Assembly (NCBI GenBank): GCA_963920525.1
Contig: OY986435.1
Location: 177,228,266 to 177,292,265, forward strand
DNA: 64,000 nt
Direction of reading: 5' to 3'
Source of the DNA: Dichetophora obliterata
Taxonomy: Eukaryota; Arthropoda; Insecta; Diptera; Sciomyzidae
Each line of letters opens with the position of its first letter. Within the stretch, counting starts at the first letter, position 1. The notes under the pieces were generated by a model. That model saw only the letters and a list, made by a program, of their open reading frames with translations, was not told where the DNA came from and did not search any database. Below are positions 43,370-54,832 of this stretch, in pieces. Made by a program: the position numbers and the translations under genes.

Positions 43370-44747
43370 CCCTCCGTTACTAACGCAACCAAAAAATTTA
43401 TTGATAGTTTAATGGTGCGAAAATTATATCAAATGTAATCTCTTTTTTATTTTTTTCTATATTTTAAAACAAAATTTAGTACTGTTTTTTAAACTAAATT
43501 ATAAAAATTACTCCTTTAAAAAAGTGTCTGGGTGTTTTACACCCACGTTAGTAATGGCGGAACAAGAATTTCGGGTGGTTTACACCCACGTTAGTAATCA
43601 TGTTATATTATTTTACTATAAACAAGTGATTTGTTTCTGAAGTAAAATAAAAAAGGTTTTAAATAAAAAACCTCTCCTGAGCAACACAGGAAATTCAAAT
43701 TAAGGATTTAAACCTTTGCTCGACATAAACAGCTTCGACGATTTCATCACGTTATGTAAATCAATAGAAGAACATTTTAAGAATGCGGACGTGTTTGTGC
43801 TTGCAAGATCTCATCTCATCTTTCTCAACACTGTGAATTTAGATTTAGCCCAGTGAAAATGGTCGAATTTCTCGTTGTAATTTTAACGGAACATTCAATA
43901 TTGTTCTATTGTATTTGGCTAGCCATTTGACAAAAAATTTGAACAGGGTTTTTGTTTATTTGATTATTGCATCATTCAATTACTTTTGTAATGGTCCAAT
44001 TAGACATGGCTCAACAAGTGTAACATAGAAATCTGTTTAGAGGGATTTACGCGTATCTGATTATGCACAACATGGCAATGCATGGCAATGCTCAGATAAA
44101 AACAGAAATGCATATTTAGATAAATAAACATAGAAGTTCTATTTACTTTTGATTTCAGCGTATTCTTTAATGCATTTGACGATTTGGCAAAACAAATGTG
44201 AAATTATATAATTCTTTGATCAAGAACTACTTTGATTGTTTAGTTTTGACTATGTGGCTAAGTTTTGCTATGACAGGACATTTATTCTATGTGCTAGCCG
44301 CCTATTTACGATGCTTGCGCTGCTGTGCTATGACAGGATAATGTTTTAATTATAACGAATAATTAAAGGTCATTATTTTAAAACATTTTGATTGCAAACA
44401 AAAATTTTATACATAATTTTTTTATACATCTTTCAGCTTTTCAAATTAGCCTTCTCGAAGAACGTGGCAAATAATTTGACCTCAGAATGTCAAATTTTTC
44501 AAACCATTATGATATTTGTTTTTTTTTGTTCTCTAATTAACGTTATTTTGATATATTTTTATTAAAATAAAATAGTAATTTAACTGGACGAACTTTGAGT
44601 TTAATAGAATAATTAAATATACGAAATTAAAAAAAGCAGTACCGTTTTACAATTTTAGCGTTTTTTTTTACAAATTCATGAATTACAATTTATATGTGGA
44701 TCCAGGTTAGTAATGACGTTACTCCGAATAGCGTTAGTAACGGAGGT
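43370..44747. mobile_element. Non-autonomous piggyBac-type element, 1378 bp
   Basis: TTAA flanks both sides (43366-43369 and 44748-44751). The terminal inverted repeats are CCCTCCGTTACTAACGC on the left and ACCTCCGTTACTAACGC (reverse complement) on the right. Near the ends, ACCCACGTTAGTAAT occurs twice (43535-43600) and GGTTAGTAATGACGTTACT once (44705-44723), as subterminal repeats. There is no transposase frame. The intact foldback copy at 42630-42645 reads GTAATTTAATGATC, the expected empty site with one TTAA. Confidence 0.88.
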
Positions 44748-44751
44748 TTAA

Positions 44752-45078
44752 TGAACGAATTTATTACCTTTTATCTAGCACATCTAAGTTAATGTATAAT
44801 AATACTTTATTATGTATATACAACTGTGTTCTGGTTTAAACATAAAGATTAATAGTTTTCACAAACACACTTCACTGCAAAACTTCCTGTTAAGTCCGTA
44901 TGATGCTTAATTGTTTATCTTTCTTTTCTTATTGGCTGCGTAAATAAGAGCTCAAGATTGTTTTTGACACTTAATATTTGATCGAATGCTGTCTGTCCCA
45001 CATTTTTTTTTCCAATTCGTACTATTTGCGTATACACTCACTTGTTTTTTAGCTTTAGCACTATTTAAATTGCTCTAG
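44752..45078 (+). repeat. Second foldback copy, middle part, plus unplaced sequence
   Basis: 44752-44900 matches 42645-42775 (TTATTACCTTTTATCTAG.., GTTCTGGTTTAAACATAAAG, CACTTCACTGCAAAACTTCC). From about 44900 the match is lost until 46200. 44915-45078 holds no recognised feature and may be the 3' UTR of the following minus-strand element. Confidence 0.55.
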
Positions 45079-46195
45079 TTTTTTTTTTTTTTTAGACTGA
45101 ACCAACGCTCAGGAGATGCCCCCCATAAATGCGTAAGCATTGCGTTGATTTGGAAGATGGGTGATAGTTAGTTGGAGGGTGGATAGATGGAGTAGTGTCG
45201 GTAAATATTTGTTTTAAATTTGCACAGTTCAAAACTGCCGGGAAACACGCTCGCAAGGAGACTATTCCACAACTTAACTGTGCGACTAAAGAACGAATTA
45301 TCACGGTAATGCGAGGTTCTATTGGGCATCGATGCAATGGTAAAGGGGTGGGCTTGGACAGCTGCCCGAGTAGTCCCGGGAAACACACGAGCCGGTGGCG
45401 TCAGGCCATGTATCTCCCTTGAACACTTTCCATGGTAATACCTATACAGAAGGCTTAGGCAACCAACATTGCGTCGATGCCCAAGAGAGTTGAGACAGGA
45501 TGAAATACTTTCATCCCCTATCAAATATAAGCCCCAAATAAGATCTTGAAGCCCCTGCCCAAATGTGCGAATTGTACTCCATTTTTGGTCTAATATATGA
45601 GGTGTAGATCATGCGAAGATCTGCTGAGGTGAAATATTTTTTGCACCGTTTTAAAAAGCCTAGGCACTTGCCCGCTTCTTTCGACACATCAAAAATATGA
45701 TCATTCTAACGAAGATCAAATCTGATCGATATGCCCAGAACGCCAAGAGCGGCTGATTCTACAAGATCCACACCATTCATATTGAGGGGTGCTAAGGGGC
45801 AGTCCATCCGTTTGTGGGTTAACAGACAGCACTGAGTCTTGCTTGCATTGAACTCTACTCAATTAGCAAGACCCCACTCGGAGATTTTTTGTAGATGATT
45901 AAGGAGTGTGTCATTCATATTTTACCTTTTTCTCTCAATCTACGTAGAGCTTGGGCGTTTACTAAATGAATATGAATGATAAATGCTGCTGTCGTCTGCA
46001 AAAGAATGTATTGGGATCTGCGTCAACGACAGAAGGTCGTTTATAAAAACCAGAAACAAGGTTGGCGATAGAACTGAACCCTGCGGTACTCCTGCATTAA
46101 TGGCGTGCTCCTTTGACGAAATATCGTCAACTACGACTCGAATCGTTCTGTCCTTGAATTTCATTGTCAATGAATAAAAATTGGACAAAAAAATT
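45079..46195 (-). pseudogene. CR1/L2-like non-LTR retrotransposon remnant
   Basis: The minus strand starts near 46190 with RTIRVVVDDISSKEHAINAG, PQGSVLSPTLFLVFINDLL and HSFADDSSIYHS (the catalytic FADD box). It continues in shifted frames as LQKISEWGLANWVEFNASKT, then SYIRPKMEYNSHIW, and ends with FFSRTVKLWNSLLASVFPG at about 45260. A poly(A) tract (plus-strand T-run 45079-45095) marks its 3' end. Several frameshifts and stops occur and the 5' part is absent. It interrupts the second foldback copy, whose sequence resumes at 46200. Confidence 0.72.
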
Positions 46196-46385
46196 AAGTG
46201 TCATACAGGCTTTAGAAAACACGATGACTACACACGATGGCTACACAGACGAATAAAGTCAAACTGTTGTTTTGACAATGAAAAGAAAATTATGTGAGCA
46301 CAAACAAGATTTCGTTTCCGCTTACAGTTATGCATTACAATGCCATCACGGACAATTTTTTACAAGCGGGCATACACAAATATCA
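46196..46385 (+). repeat. Second foldback copy, right part
   Basis: AGACGAATAAAGTCAAACTG, TTTCGTTTCCGCTTACAGTT and ATGCCATCACGGACAATTTT match 42797-42935. The copy ends near AGCGGGCAT (46370) without the distal arm. Confidence 0.65.
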
Positions 46386-46648
46386 AACAAAAATTTGTAC
46401 AGGTTCATTCTTATTTACATCTATCAAAATTGATATTTTTGGAGTTTATTTTTATGTTCAAGGTGATATTAATAGTGAAGGAAATCGATTTACCTTATAA
46501 TGTATTTACGTAGTAAAGTACGTAATACATTTTAAAATATGAATACAAGTTTATAATCCTTTCACTAATATAAGAGACACCTTCATTCACCCCTTTGTCG
46601 ATTATATATATGTATTTCTAACACCAAGGTAATTGATCTTAATGAGTA

Positions 46649-46866
46649 ATGCTTGGTTTTCACTATGCCATTTTCATGACAACACATAAGCTTATCACCT
46701 GAAATATCACCTTAATAAAGCTCTTTCTGCATTATATTCTCCATTTAATAATTTAATTTTATTTAATTTTCCAAGATTGCCGAAGTTAGATAAAATGTCT
46801 ACATGTTGTTTTTAATTTTACTGACAACAACTGACCACTGAAAATGACATAGTGAAAACCAAGCAT
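46649..46866. mobile_element. Small MITE with about 30-bp inverted ends
   Basis: The left end ATGCTTGGTTTTCACTATGC and the right end, inverted, ATGCTTGGTTTTCACTATGT continue as CATTTTCA. The length is 218 bp, with no coding. The bases TAA/TAG next to the ends could be a 3-bp duplication of PIF/Harbinger type, but this is not certain. Confidence 0.7.
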
Positions 46867-47945
46867 AGGCGTCGGAGCTGACACACACTTTTTTTAATTA
46901 AAAAGTACTTTAAAAAGGCTGATAGAAGATGAGGAGTTATCATGCTGCTTAAAAATTTATTTTAATGTGAAAAACAGATTGAACATTGGTTCAATTGAAA
47001 ATTAACTTTAAAATTTCTAAAAACAAATTTACATATTTAAACAAAAAAAATCTCTTGAAATACAACATTAGCAGGAAATGTCTCACCTCAAAACAGCCGA
47101 CAACATATCAACAGCGATGAAGACAGACAATTTGCTTTTATTGCTGATGCAAACTAATTCAGGAAATGCTTTGGCAACACTTTACTTCACTGAGGCTATT
47201 TCTTTGCTGGGGCTATAGTAAAACCAATGCGACTTTGGTGGCTGATGCTGCTCACCGGATTTGGACCAAAATATCGATCCTTGTCAATTGTTTGACCATA
47301 TTTAGAATGAATAAAAAGGCGCTAAAGCGATGCTTGTACAACAAGCTGACCATTGGACAGTGGACAGCGGTTAGACAGACAAACAGACAGCGACTGACAG
47401 GACAGTCGGACAATCCGACATTTGGATCGAGGCGTTTTGAATAATTCTATGAAAGTCAGCACAATATCTTTGTTGAGCTTTATGTTGCTGTTATTGTCGT
47501 TGTTTCTAGTATTGTTGTTGTTGTTTCTAATGCATTCTATGCATGCAATAGAGGAAGATGAGCGTCAAACATTTTGCCAAGTCAAGCAGAAATTCTTGAC
47601 TTTCAATTCAATGCTCAGTGAATATGAGCAGCGAGCATTGAAATGTATGTATGTATGTCCTAAGCTGCTTACAGCTCTGGATGGCAAATTAATCCAGGAA
47701 GTACTTGACTCCATATAATATATCGCTGCTTAATATATTGGTGCTATTCCTGTTGCGATTGTTGTTGTTAGAACACACATAGAACATATATTTGTGTTTG
47801 TCAATCAGTTGCGATTTGATGCCATGTGTGCTGATAGTGTTACTTGGCCAGGGTCCCGGCATGTTTCTTATACGCAGAGATTTACAACCCTTGATTTGTA
47901 ATTGATTTATGTGTTTGAAATGTAAGACATTAACTGTCAACTTAC
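46867..47945. other. No gene recognised; probable cadherin intron or 3' flank
   Basis: Frames at 47166-47444, 47422-47718 and 47689-47940 have no domain signature. A GTTGTTGTT-type simple repeat lies at 47480-47525. Being downstream of the 47946-48011 exon on the minus strand, it should be intronic. Confidence 0.4.
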
Positions 47946-48011
47946 CGATGCCACAATTGTCAGATAATAGCGTTGAATTTTCTCATAGTCCAGCGTTTTG
48001 GCCACGGTCAC
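47946..48011 (-). CDS. Cadherin exon (partial host gene)
   Basis: The minus strand has acceptor TTTCTTGCAG/GTG and donor GCATCG/GTAAGT around 22 codons that read VTVAKTLDYEKIQRYYLTIV and two more residues. This is the classic cadherin-repeat segment (..L..LDYE....Y.L.V.A.D) that precedes the DxNDNxP calcium-binding motif. It joins in phase 0 to the exon at 50276-50455, whose last residues are FPHQGQ. The following exons are outside the recognised sequence. The product is a calcium-dependent cell-adhesion protein at the plasma membrane. Which fly cadherin it is could not be decided. Confidence 0.85.
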
Positions 48012-50275
48012 CTGCAAGAAATGATAAACGAGTCTTAAGAAATACATATTGCTGAAAATTACAATAAAAAAAATTGTAAACATTAAGATAGATACATACT
48101 CCTTGTTACATGAATGGGTATGGTAAAAATAGCTGAGAAATATTGCAACATTTTTGATTTAAGACTTTAAACTATTGCATATGTGTTTTTAATAGAAGAA
48201 GAAGTTGGAAAATACATACACATATCATACATACTAGAGCACCCAAATGTGCAAAATAATTTTTTGTTTACATATTTGTACCGCTAGTGGTAATAAGCCA
48301 GTCGGTTTTGAATTAAAGCCTCCAAAATGGGCTTACAAACAGTTCAAACCTGCATTGTTCTATAACTTTTATAAAAAATATTACAGGTGGTTTATCTTTG
48401 AAGCTTAGAATGAAGAATATATATTAAATTTGTATCAAATTTTTATGAAGATCCAAGCAGTGATTTTTTTTCTAACCCAAAGCTTACTACCTGCACGCAC
48501 TTACCTGAGCGCTTACAAAACTTTAATCGCGTTTTTCTCAAAACTACGTATCCACGGACGAACAACACGATTTCTCCGGAGCCGATACTTCTGAAATTTT
48601 AATCACATATTCTACACACAAATGCTCACAAAATAGACTATCATGAAGTAAAAATAATTTTTTTTTTAAAACAGCGAAAAACCAATTTTTTTAAATTGGT
48701 TTGGTTTTGTATCATAAAGTTAACAACAATTGCTAGAAACTAATATCAATGGTTTATTTTGTAGTCATTTTCATACCGAATCTAAAAATGTCGGTTTTTT
48801 ATTTTAGATAAGCCGTTGCCGAGATATCGTGTTGGAGCCGACTTGCCTTCAAATTATAGCGTTCCGTTTAAGAACGAATTTTGTGTAAAGCAAAAAAATT
48901 GATTCAAAATTTTTTGTTTTTGTTATTTAAGACTTTATTTATCATCCCTAACAACTTTTATAGACATCTCGAGAAGATTGAACAACCTGTTGGCTAAATG
49001 AAGAATGCGTTTTTGAGCCAACGCTGGGCCAACAGAGAAAATGTACTGTAGATTCTTCCTCTTCCTGATCTCTACAGCTTCTGCAGAAGTCGTTGTGGGG
49101 GATGTTTACCCTCTGAGCGTGTCTGCCAATCAGACAGTGCCCTGTAAAGACCCCTACCATGGTACTGATGTGGTCTCCATAAGGAAAATAAGTTATTTTG
49201 AACGCTTAAGGGTAAGTTTGGGCCAGATTTGCCGTGTTATATTACACTTGTTTCCTGGTGACCACCTGTTGTTGATTTTATGGCAGGATGGCTCACGTGT
49301 AAGGAGTTTACATGTAGTGACAGGAATACCAAGGCTTGCCTTATGTGTAGATAATTGTTTGGTAGTACCTGTACAAGCGAGTTCATCTGCTTTGCAGTTA
49401 CCTAGAAAGTCACTATGTCCGGAAATAGGTTTTAATATTATTCAAAATGGCAATAAAAAAACCGATTCAATGCCAGTCAAATGTATAAATATACAACTCA
49501 AATCATTCTTACGCAACTAAAGCGCACATGTTTCAAGTGCAATCATTTCAAGATCATCTCCTGCGATCAAAATTGAAATTAATTGTTTAATTTTTATTTT
49601 TGATGTAGTTGCAAATCAATCATTTAGATAAATTTTACTGCACATTATGGCAAACATAAACATTGATGTTTGCTTACATTGATTGATTGAAAAGATTTGC
49701 TGCCGTTGCAACAGCAAGGAGTGGGACATAGACAAGCAATACAACAATGTCGCGTTGTTGCTGCCTCCAACGCACTTGCCGGTGGAAGCTGGTGGCTGTC
49801 ACTTTTTTCTCGAACACAATTTATGTACAACATTTAAGCTAAATGAGATCGATTGTGACTGATTATGTTGCTAGAGTGTGTAGCAATGGTTGCCGTTGCA
49901 GCTGGCGATGGTTTTGCTGATTTCACAGCAACCAACTCAAAGCGATTGACAACAAGCAGCAGCAGCAGCAGCAGCTGCTGCAACGTCAAACACCAAAACC
50001 AACAACAAGTGAAATCAATCTTTTGCAGCAATAATCGTGATTTAAGAAGAAGTCAACCACGATGCCAAATAATAACAGCAACAATAAAAAGCCAGTCATA
50101 AAGTTATGGTGGTTAACGACTGCCGCTGCTTATTTTGGCGTAGTTTATATAAACATCGCAATGCATTTTTTGGATTTAGTTGTTTTTCTCCAAGGAAAAT
50201 ACTATACAATTTTTTATGGTATTCATTTTGAATGATCGCTTATAAATGCTCAAGATAAATACTTAATTTTCTTAC
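48012..50275 (-). other. Cadherin intron (2264 bp)
   Basis: It is bounded by GT (donor next to 50276) and AG (next to 48011) on the minus strand. It contains a non-LTR remnant at 48925-49440 and a (CAG)n tract at 49955-49985. The remaining sequence has no coding pattern. Confidence 0.75.
48925..49440 (-). pseudogene. 3' end of an RNase H-bearing non-LTR element (same family as 3748-5805)
   Basis: The nucleotide match to 3748-4120 is obvious (CTGTAGATT.., CTCTACAGCTTCTGCAGAAG, TCGTTGTGGGG, CAGACAGTGCCC, GAACGCTTAAG). The minus strand reads TGHCLIGRHAQRVNIPHNDF then CRSCRDQEEEESTVHFLC, the C-terminal zinc-binding block after RNase H. Its 3' end extends past the point where the first copy is cut, to about 48925. 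It is 5'-truncated. Confidence 0.75.
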
Positions 50276-50455
50276 CTGTCCCTGATGTGGAAATGATATA
50301 GTAAATGTGCCATATCCATCAGCGATGGTCATCTTTTCATCCTCCGTCGAATTAGCGCTACCTTCGACTATGAAGTACTCGACAAGCCCATTAACACCAG
50401 CATCCTTATCGAGTGCTTGAATGTTCCGAAAGATCGTTGTACCAACAGGCGTGCT
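50276..50455 (-). CDS. Cadherin-repeat exon (partial host gene)
   Basis: This 180-nt exon on the minus strand has acceptor TTTTTTAG/AGC and donor GGACAG/GTAAGA, phase 0 at both ends, and encodes 60 residues. IQALDKDAGVNGLVEYFIVE carries the A.D.D.G.NG.V.Y.I signature of a cadherin domain, followed by TIADGYGTFTISFPHQGQ, the F.I....G.L-like strand. Together with 47946-48011 it forms the C-terminal half of one extracellular cadherin repeat. GC content and codon quality are clearly above the surrounding DNA. Upstream exons were not found up to the window end, so large introns are likely. Paralogue assignment is open. Confidence 0.9.
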
Positions 50456-53400
50456 CTAAAAAAGGAGTGTAAAAATAAATTAGTTTTTTAAAAAAGTTAA
50501 AATGAAAGCGAAAAATAAGTAAATCAGGCATTAATCAATAGCTGACAACAAGTTTGCAATGCTACAAAAATGGCAAAATAATCAACGCAATGACTGACAA
50601 CTACATGCGTAAAAATATCACAGAAATCAGTCAGCGAGCGTTCGGTAGGAAAGACAATGAGTAGGTTCAAAACCAGTCGACAGAGCCAATAAAGTTAACT
50701 GAATAAAGTGGTGCAGCACTTTCCATAAATTAAAACTGAACAAGTTTCGTCTTTCCTTATAAGACGGATAGTAGTAAGAAAAAAAAAAATTGCGAAAAAT
50801 GTGTCTATGTCTAGAAATGCCTCTGAAGAAGAGCAGCTATAAAATAGCTTGGGCCAACACTTGGTTCTTTTGCTACATCGCTGCCTTAAATGTCATTATA
50901 AATATGTATTAATCAGTTGATAAAGGCTTAAAACGATGATTTTTTTTTATTACTAGCGTTTTTGAGCTGTTGAAGCGGAATGTAGTGGAGCCTTTCCCGT
51001 CTGTCTGTTAAGTCCTCAGAGCACATATTTTTACAAGAACATGTCATCACCTGCATGCCAATACCATGAATGTGCTTCTTTATAGATATTGGGAAAACGC
51101 ATTTCAAGGTTTGAATGCTTCTGAAAATTAGGGAAATTAAATATTTGAAAATTTTCTTTTACCGTACGGTAAGTATTTAGTTGATTAGCAATAGTTTAAA
51201 ATTTGGCTGACCTACCGCTCTTCAAAGGAATTTTAAAACACATTCTTTGTTTTGGCATGCAGAATAACTACAATTTGTGCAACTTTCATTCCTACAAAGA
51301 ATCGAGAATTGTAGTATGAATGTTGACGATCTGTTATTTACTCATATTTTGGCTTGCTATATTGCTCGTGTGAAAATACTACTTCACTTCTAAAGAATTT
51401 TGGAACACATTCATTGCTTTAGAAAACAGAAAAATTTCAATTTTGTTTAAATGTTTGTGACATAAAAATGAATGTGGCCATGCATTTCTTGGACATGATA
51501 AAAAAAAAATAGAAAACACATTCATTTACTTAGAACTGTAGTATTGCGGCAAATCTGGTCCACATTAACAATCCATATGCTGATACAATGTTGCTTATAT
51601 AAAATTGAATCGGAAACAGCAATAAACCCAAAATAGAATATTTTCACATTCATGCTTTTGGTATGCAGGTGACGATATATTTTCTGTAATGTCGAAGAAA
51701 ATTTATAGAATCATATATTAATACAAATGGAAATACAACAAATTTGAAGTGGCTGTCACGAAGTATAGAAGTAATTAATTATAATTTACTCTTTTATATA
51801 ACCTTACTGAAAGTTCCCTTTTTTCATAACATGATTTGAAAAGATTAAACATTCTAAGTGGAAATCAGTAAAGAAAAACAATTTTTATATTTGGACATGA
51901 TAGAGATGTGGATAGAGATAATCTTTTAGGGAAGCCTTATCAGTATCTGATAAGAATGCAATCATCGAATATAAATTACGTTTTTACCTGCAATTAATTT
52001 AAAAATTATGTATCAATTGTTATGCTGCAAATAAGACATTCTATTCATCAATAAAAATGTAAATAATTTAAAAAAAACAAATTTTTTTGAATATATAAAA
52101 CTTGCTTGTTTTACATTGACTACACTTAAAAGATTTGATTTTTTATCTAAACATTTGGAAAGTAGCTTTTGTTTTTCAAATTTAATTTGTATCCCTTTCC
52201 GTTTCCAAAACGAACCTTGTTTAACAAAATTATTTCGATTGCCTACAGGGAAATGCCCCATCATCCCGGTAGGTCAAACTATACCTGACTAAACCCATGG
52301 CGTCAAACCATATACCATACCATCAAACCATAACCATGATACCATAACATTATAATATCAGTAAACCCAAGGCTTAACAGTATATTTCAGTTTTTGCAAC
52401 TTTTTAGAGAGCACTTCAAATTTTTCAAAGCTTAAAAAAATTATTTCAATTTTAAAAATACTTAAAAAATATTTAATATTATTACTCTTTAATAGTTGTA
52501 AGAACTGATATATGTCGTTGAACGTTGAGACTACAAATATAACATCACACAATAATTATTAAACTATGCTATTTTATCATATCCATCAAACTCTAATAGG
52601 AGTGGGCACGAGTGAAGCCATTAAGAGTCCCTATAAAGAGTCCGTGATTAAAAGGATATACAAGCAAGAGGAAGCACATGAAAGTAAAACGAATGGCAGA
52701 GCAATTTGTGTAAAATTATATCTGTGCTGCTATCAGAAGTTAATGAACTATAAAAAAACAACAATAATTCATTGCGCTTAATTTGTAATGCCTTTATTTC
52801 AATTTGGCTTTTAACAGTGGTTATCCCCATAGTTCACCAAATATCTATTATTTTTCAAAATAATTTTATGGTGCAATAGGTCCTGCACAAAACCACGGTT
52901 TAGGACAAAATATTGTAAAGCAAAGTTACATTATTGTAAATAACTAGTATTTTTGGTTAGAGATTAACCAAATCCTTCTTTAGATTTCAGCTGCTAACAT
53001 TTTAGGAGCTCCAACAAAATAACTCACAACAAGCAAATATTTTTTTCACCAAGTAAAAACATAGTGATAGCTTCGGCTATTGATATCTTTCGAGTAGAAT
53101 TGACACTTTTGAATAAAAGTCACCGATTTATCTTATTTTATAACAGAAACAGTGCAAGTGAGAATGACGTCAAAGTGAGAAAATCTGCTGAGAACTGCGG
53201 TGAAGAAAGTTACAGAAACGAGCTACAGAACAACATGAAATTCCATGGAATTTGATGAGATATATAACATTTTGGAATTTTTTTGATATATTTGATATAT
53301 TTTGATACATCAAAATAAAAGAGCCGCACTTTACTTAACAAATAGTTGCATTGTAAAATGAATTTACATAGCTCCACCGGTGTGACCGCTAGAGAGGTCC

Positions 53401-54832
53401 TTTTATTTTTTCACTCCCAACATTTTTTACTTTTACATCTATCTGCCTTTCTTTTGGAGGTCACCCTTCAGAAACACAATGAAGAATATTGTCAAAATAT
53501 ATCATAAAAACTCGGAGTCCTTGAGGGGCTAAATAAATGAGCTGATCCAATTTTATTATTTTTCCACCATACAAACAAGATTACCATATTTTAGTCTTAT
53601 AGGACCAAAACCACCTGAAATATTGCCATTTTTAATGTATTTGTGAGCTAACCGCATGAGGGGCGTAAGGGCGTGGAAACCCTTCTTAGTACAGTTGCCG
53701 ACAGTAACTAAATTACAAAGTTCAAGTCTTATACTACGAAAACCGTTTGAAATACAACATTTTCTGCATAAAGTTGGCGTGAAAAGTAGGCGTGGAAAAT
53801 CTTACATAGTCTATCAGAATTCAGTTAAAATAAAAAACCTTTTGGTACTTTAATCGTCTAAATAGGCTTAGTGGTTCTTGCGTGATTGTCAAATATCCGT
53901 GTAGTGTGTCACAAACGCTTTTATTTAATAGTATAGATGGAGGGAATAATATATATAGCATTCAAGAGGTACTGTTGCACCAGAAGGAACCTTTTGATAT
54001 TTCGTTGCTTCCTTTTGTTTTGTGTTAACTAAAGGCTATCAAGGCTATTAAGACTATTAAAGGCTATTAAGGCTGTCAAGGGCACGTCAGGAATTGTGTT
54101 TGTTTTGATATTAATGGGAACTAGTAGAGAGTGAGCAAGGGAACAAATTTTGACCAAATCATGGGGTAAGATCAGGTAGCGTTGTGAAATTATTCCCAAC
54201 ATTTGTGCTTCAGCATGAAAACACGTGACCGGGGATCATATGACCGCCACGATAACTTATCCGTCATTGACCTTTAATAAGTCCGTTTTCTTTGTTCCCA
54301 CTTGCAGTGTAGCAATTTTTAAGAAATTCCCAATATAAAGTTTCAAGCTTTTTTAGAAGATAAGCAACGAGATTAATCTAATAAATTCAATCAGATTTAG
54401 GAGTTAATCTCTCTTAATCGTTTTAATCTCTACATGTAAACGTAGTTTTAAATAGTTTTATAAATTTTTTAAGAAACTAGAGTTTTTATAAAAAATATCA
54501 TGCTGCTGAAAATTCAGATTTTTCTAAATAATTCATAAACTGTGATAGATATTGGCAAAAAAGTTGCTAAAGTTAATAAAAAATTCTATTTGGCGAAAGT
54601 ACGCTTTTGAAAATAAATGAAAGGAAAAAAAAAGTTACAAGGTTGCAAACATGGAAAAAATTTAACAATTTGAAAAATGTTAAACTTTGAAGGCTGATAT
54701 CCTTGAATCAAAAGGCAATGAAGTTTTGTAAACAGTAATAGTTAGAACTAGTATTTTGTTATCAAACCTGTTAAAGACAATTAAAAACGGCTTATTTGTT
54801 AAAAAGATATAGTCAAGTTATCAGAAAAATAA
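50456..54832. other. No gene recognised; probably cadherin intron
   Basis: I saw no exon-like or element-like coding. Small open frames (52013-52264, 52566-52781, 53656-53853) lack domain patterns. A (GGCTATTAA)-like short repeat lies at 54029-54090. The phrase GGCGTGGAAA(A/C) at 53670 and 53785 recalls a dispersed repeat with 100-120 bp periodicity. Confidence 0.4.

Noticed and set aside
47166..47718. Two overlapping small frames near the cadherin exon
   Set aside because: No domain pattern and no good splice borders; probably chance frames in the intron.
49041..49520. 159-codon plus-strand frame
   Set aside because: Antisense shadow of the minus-strand non-LTR 3' end.
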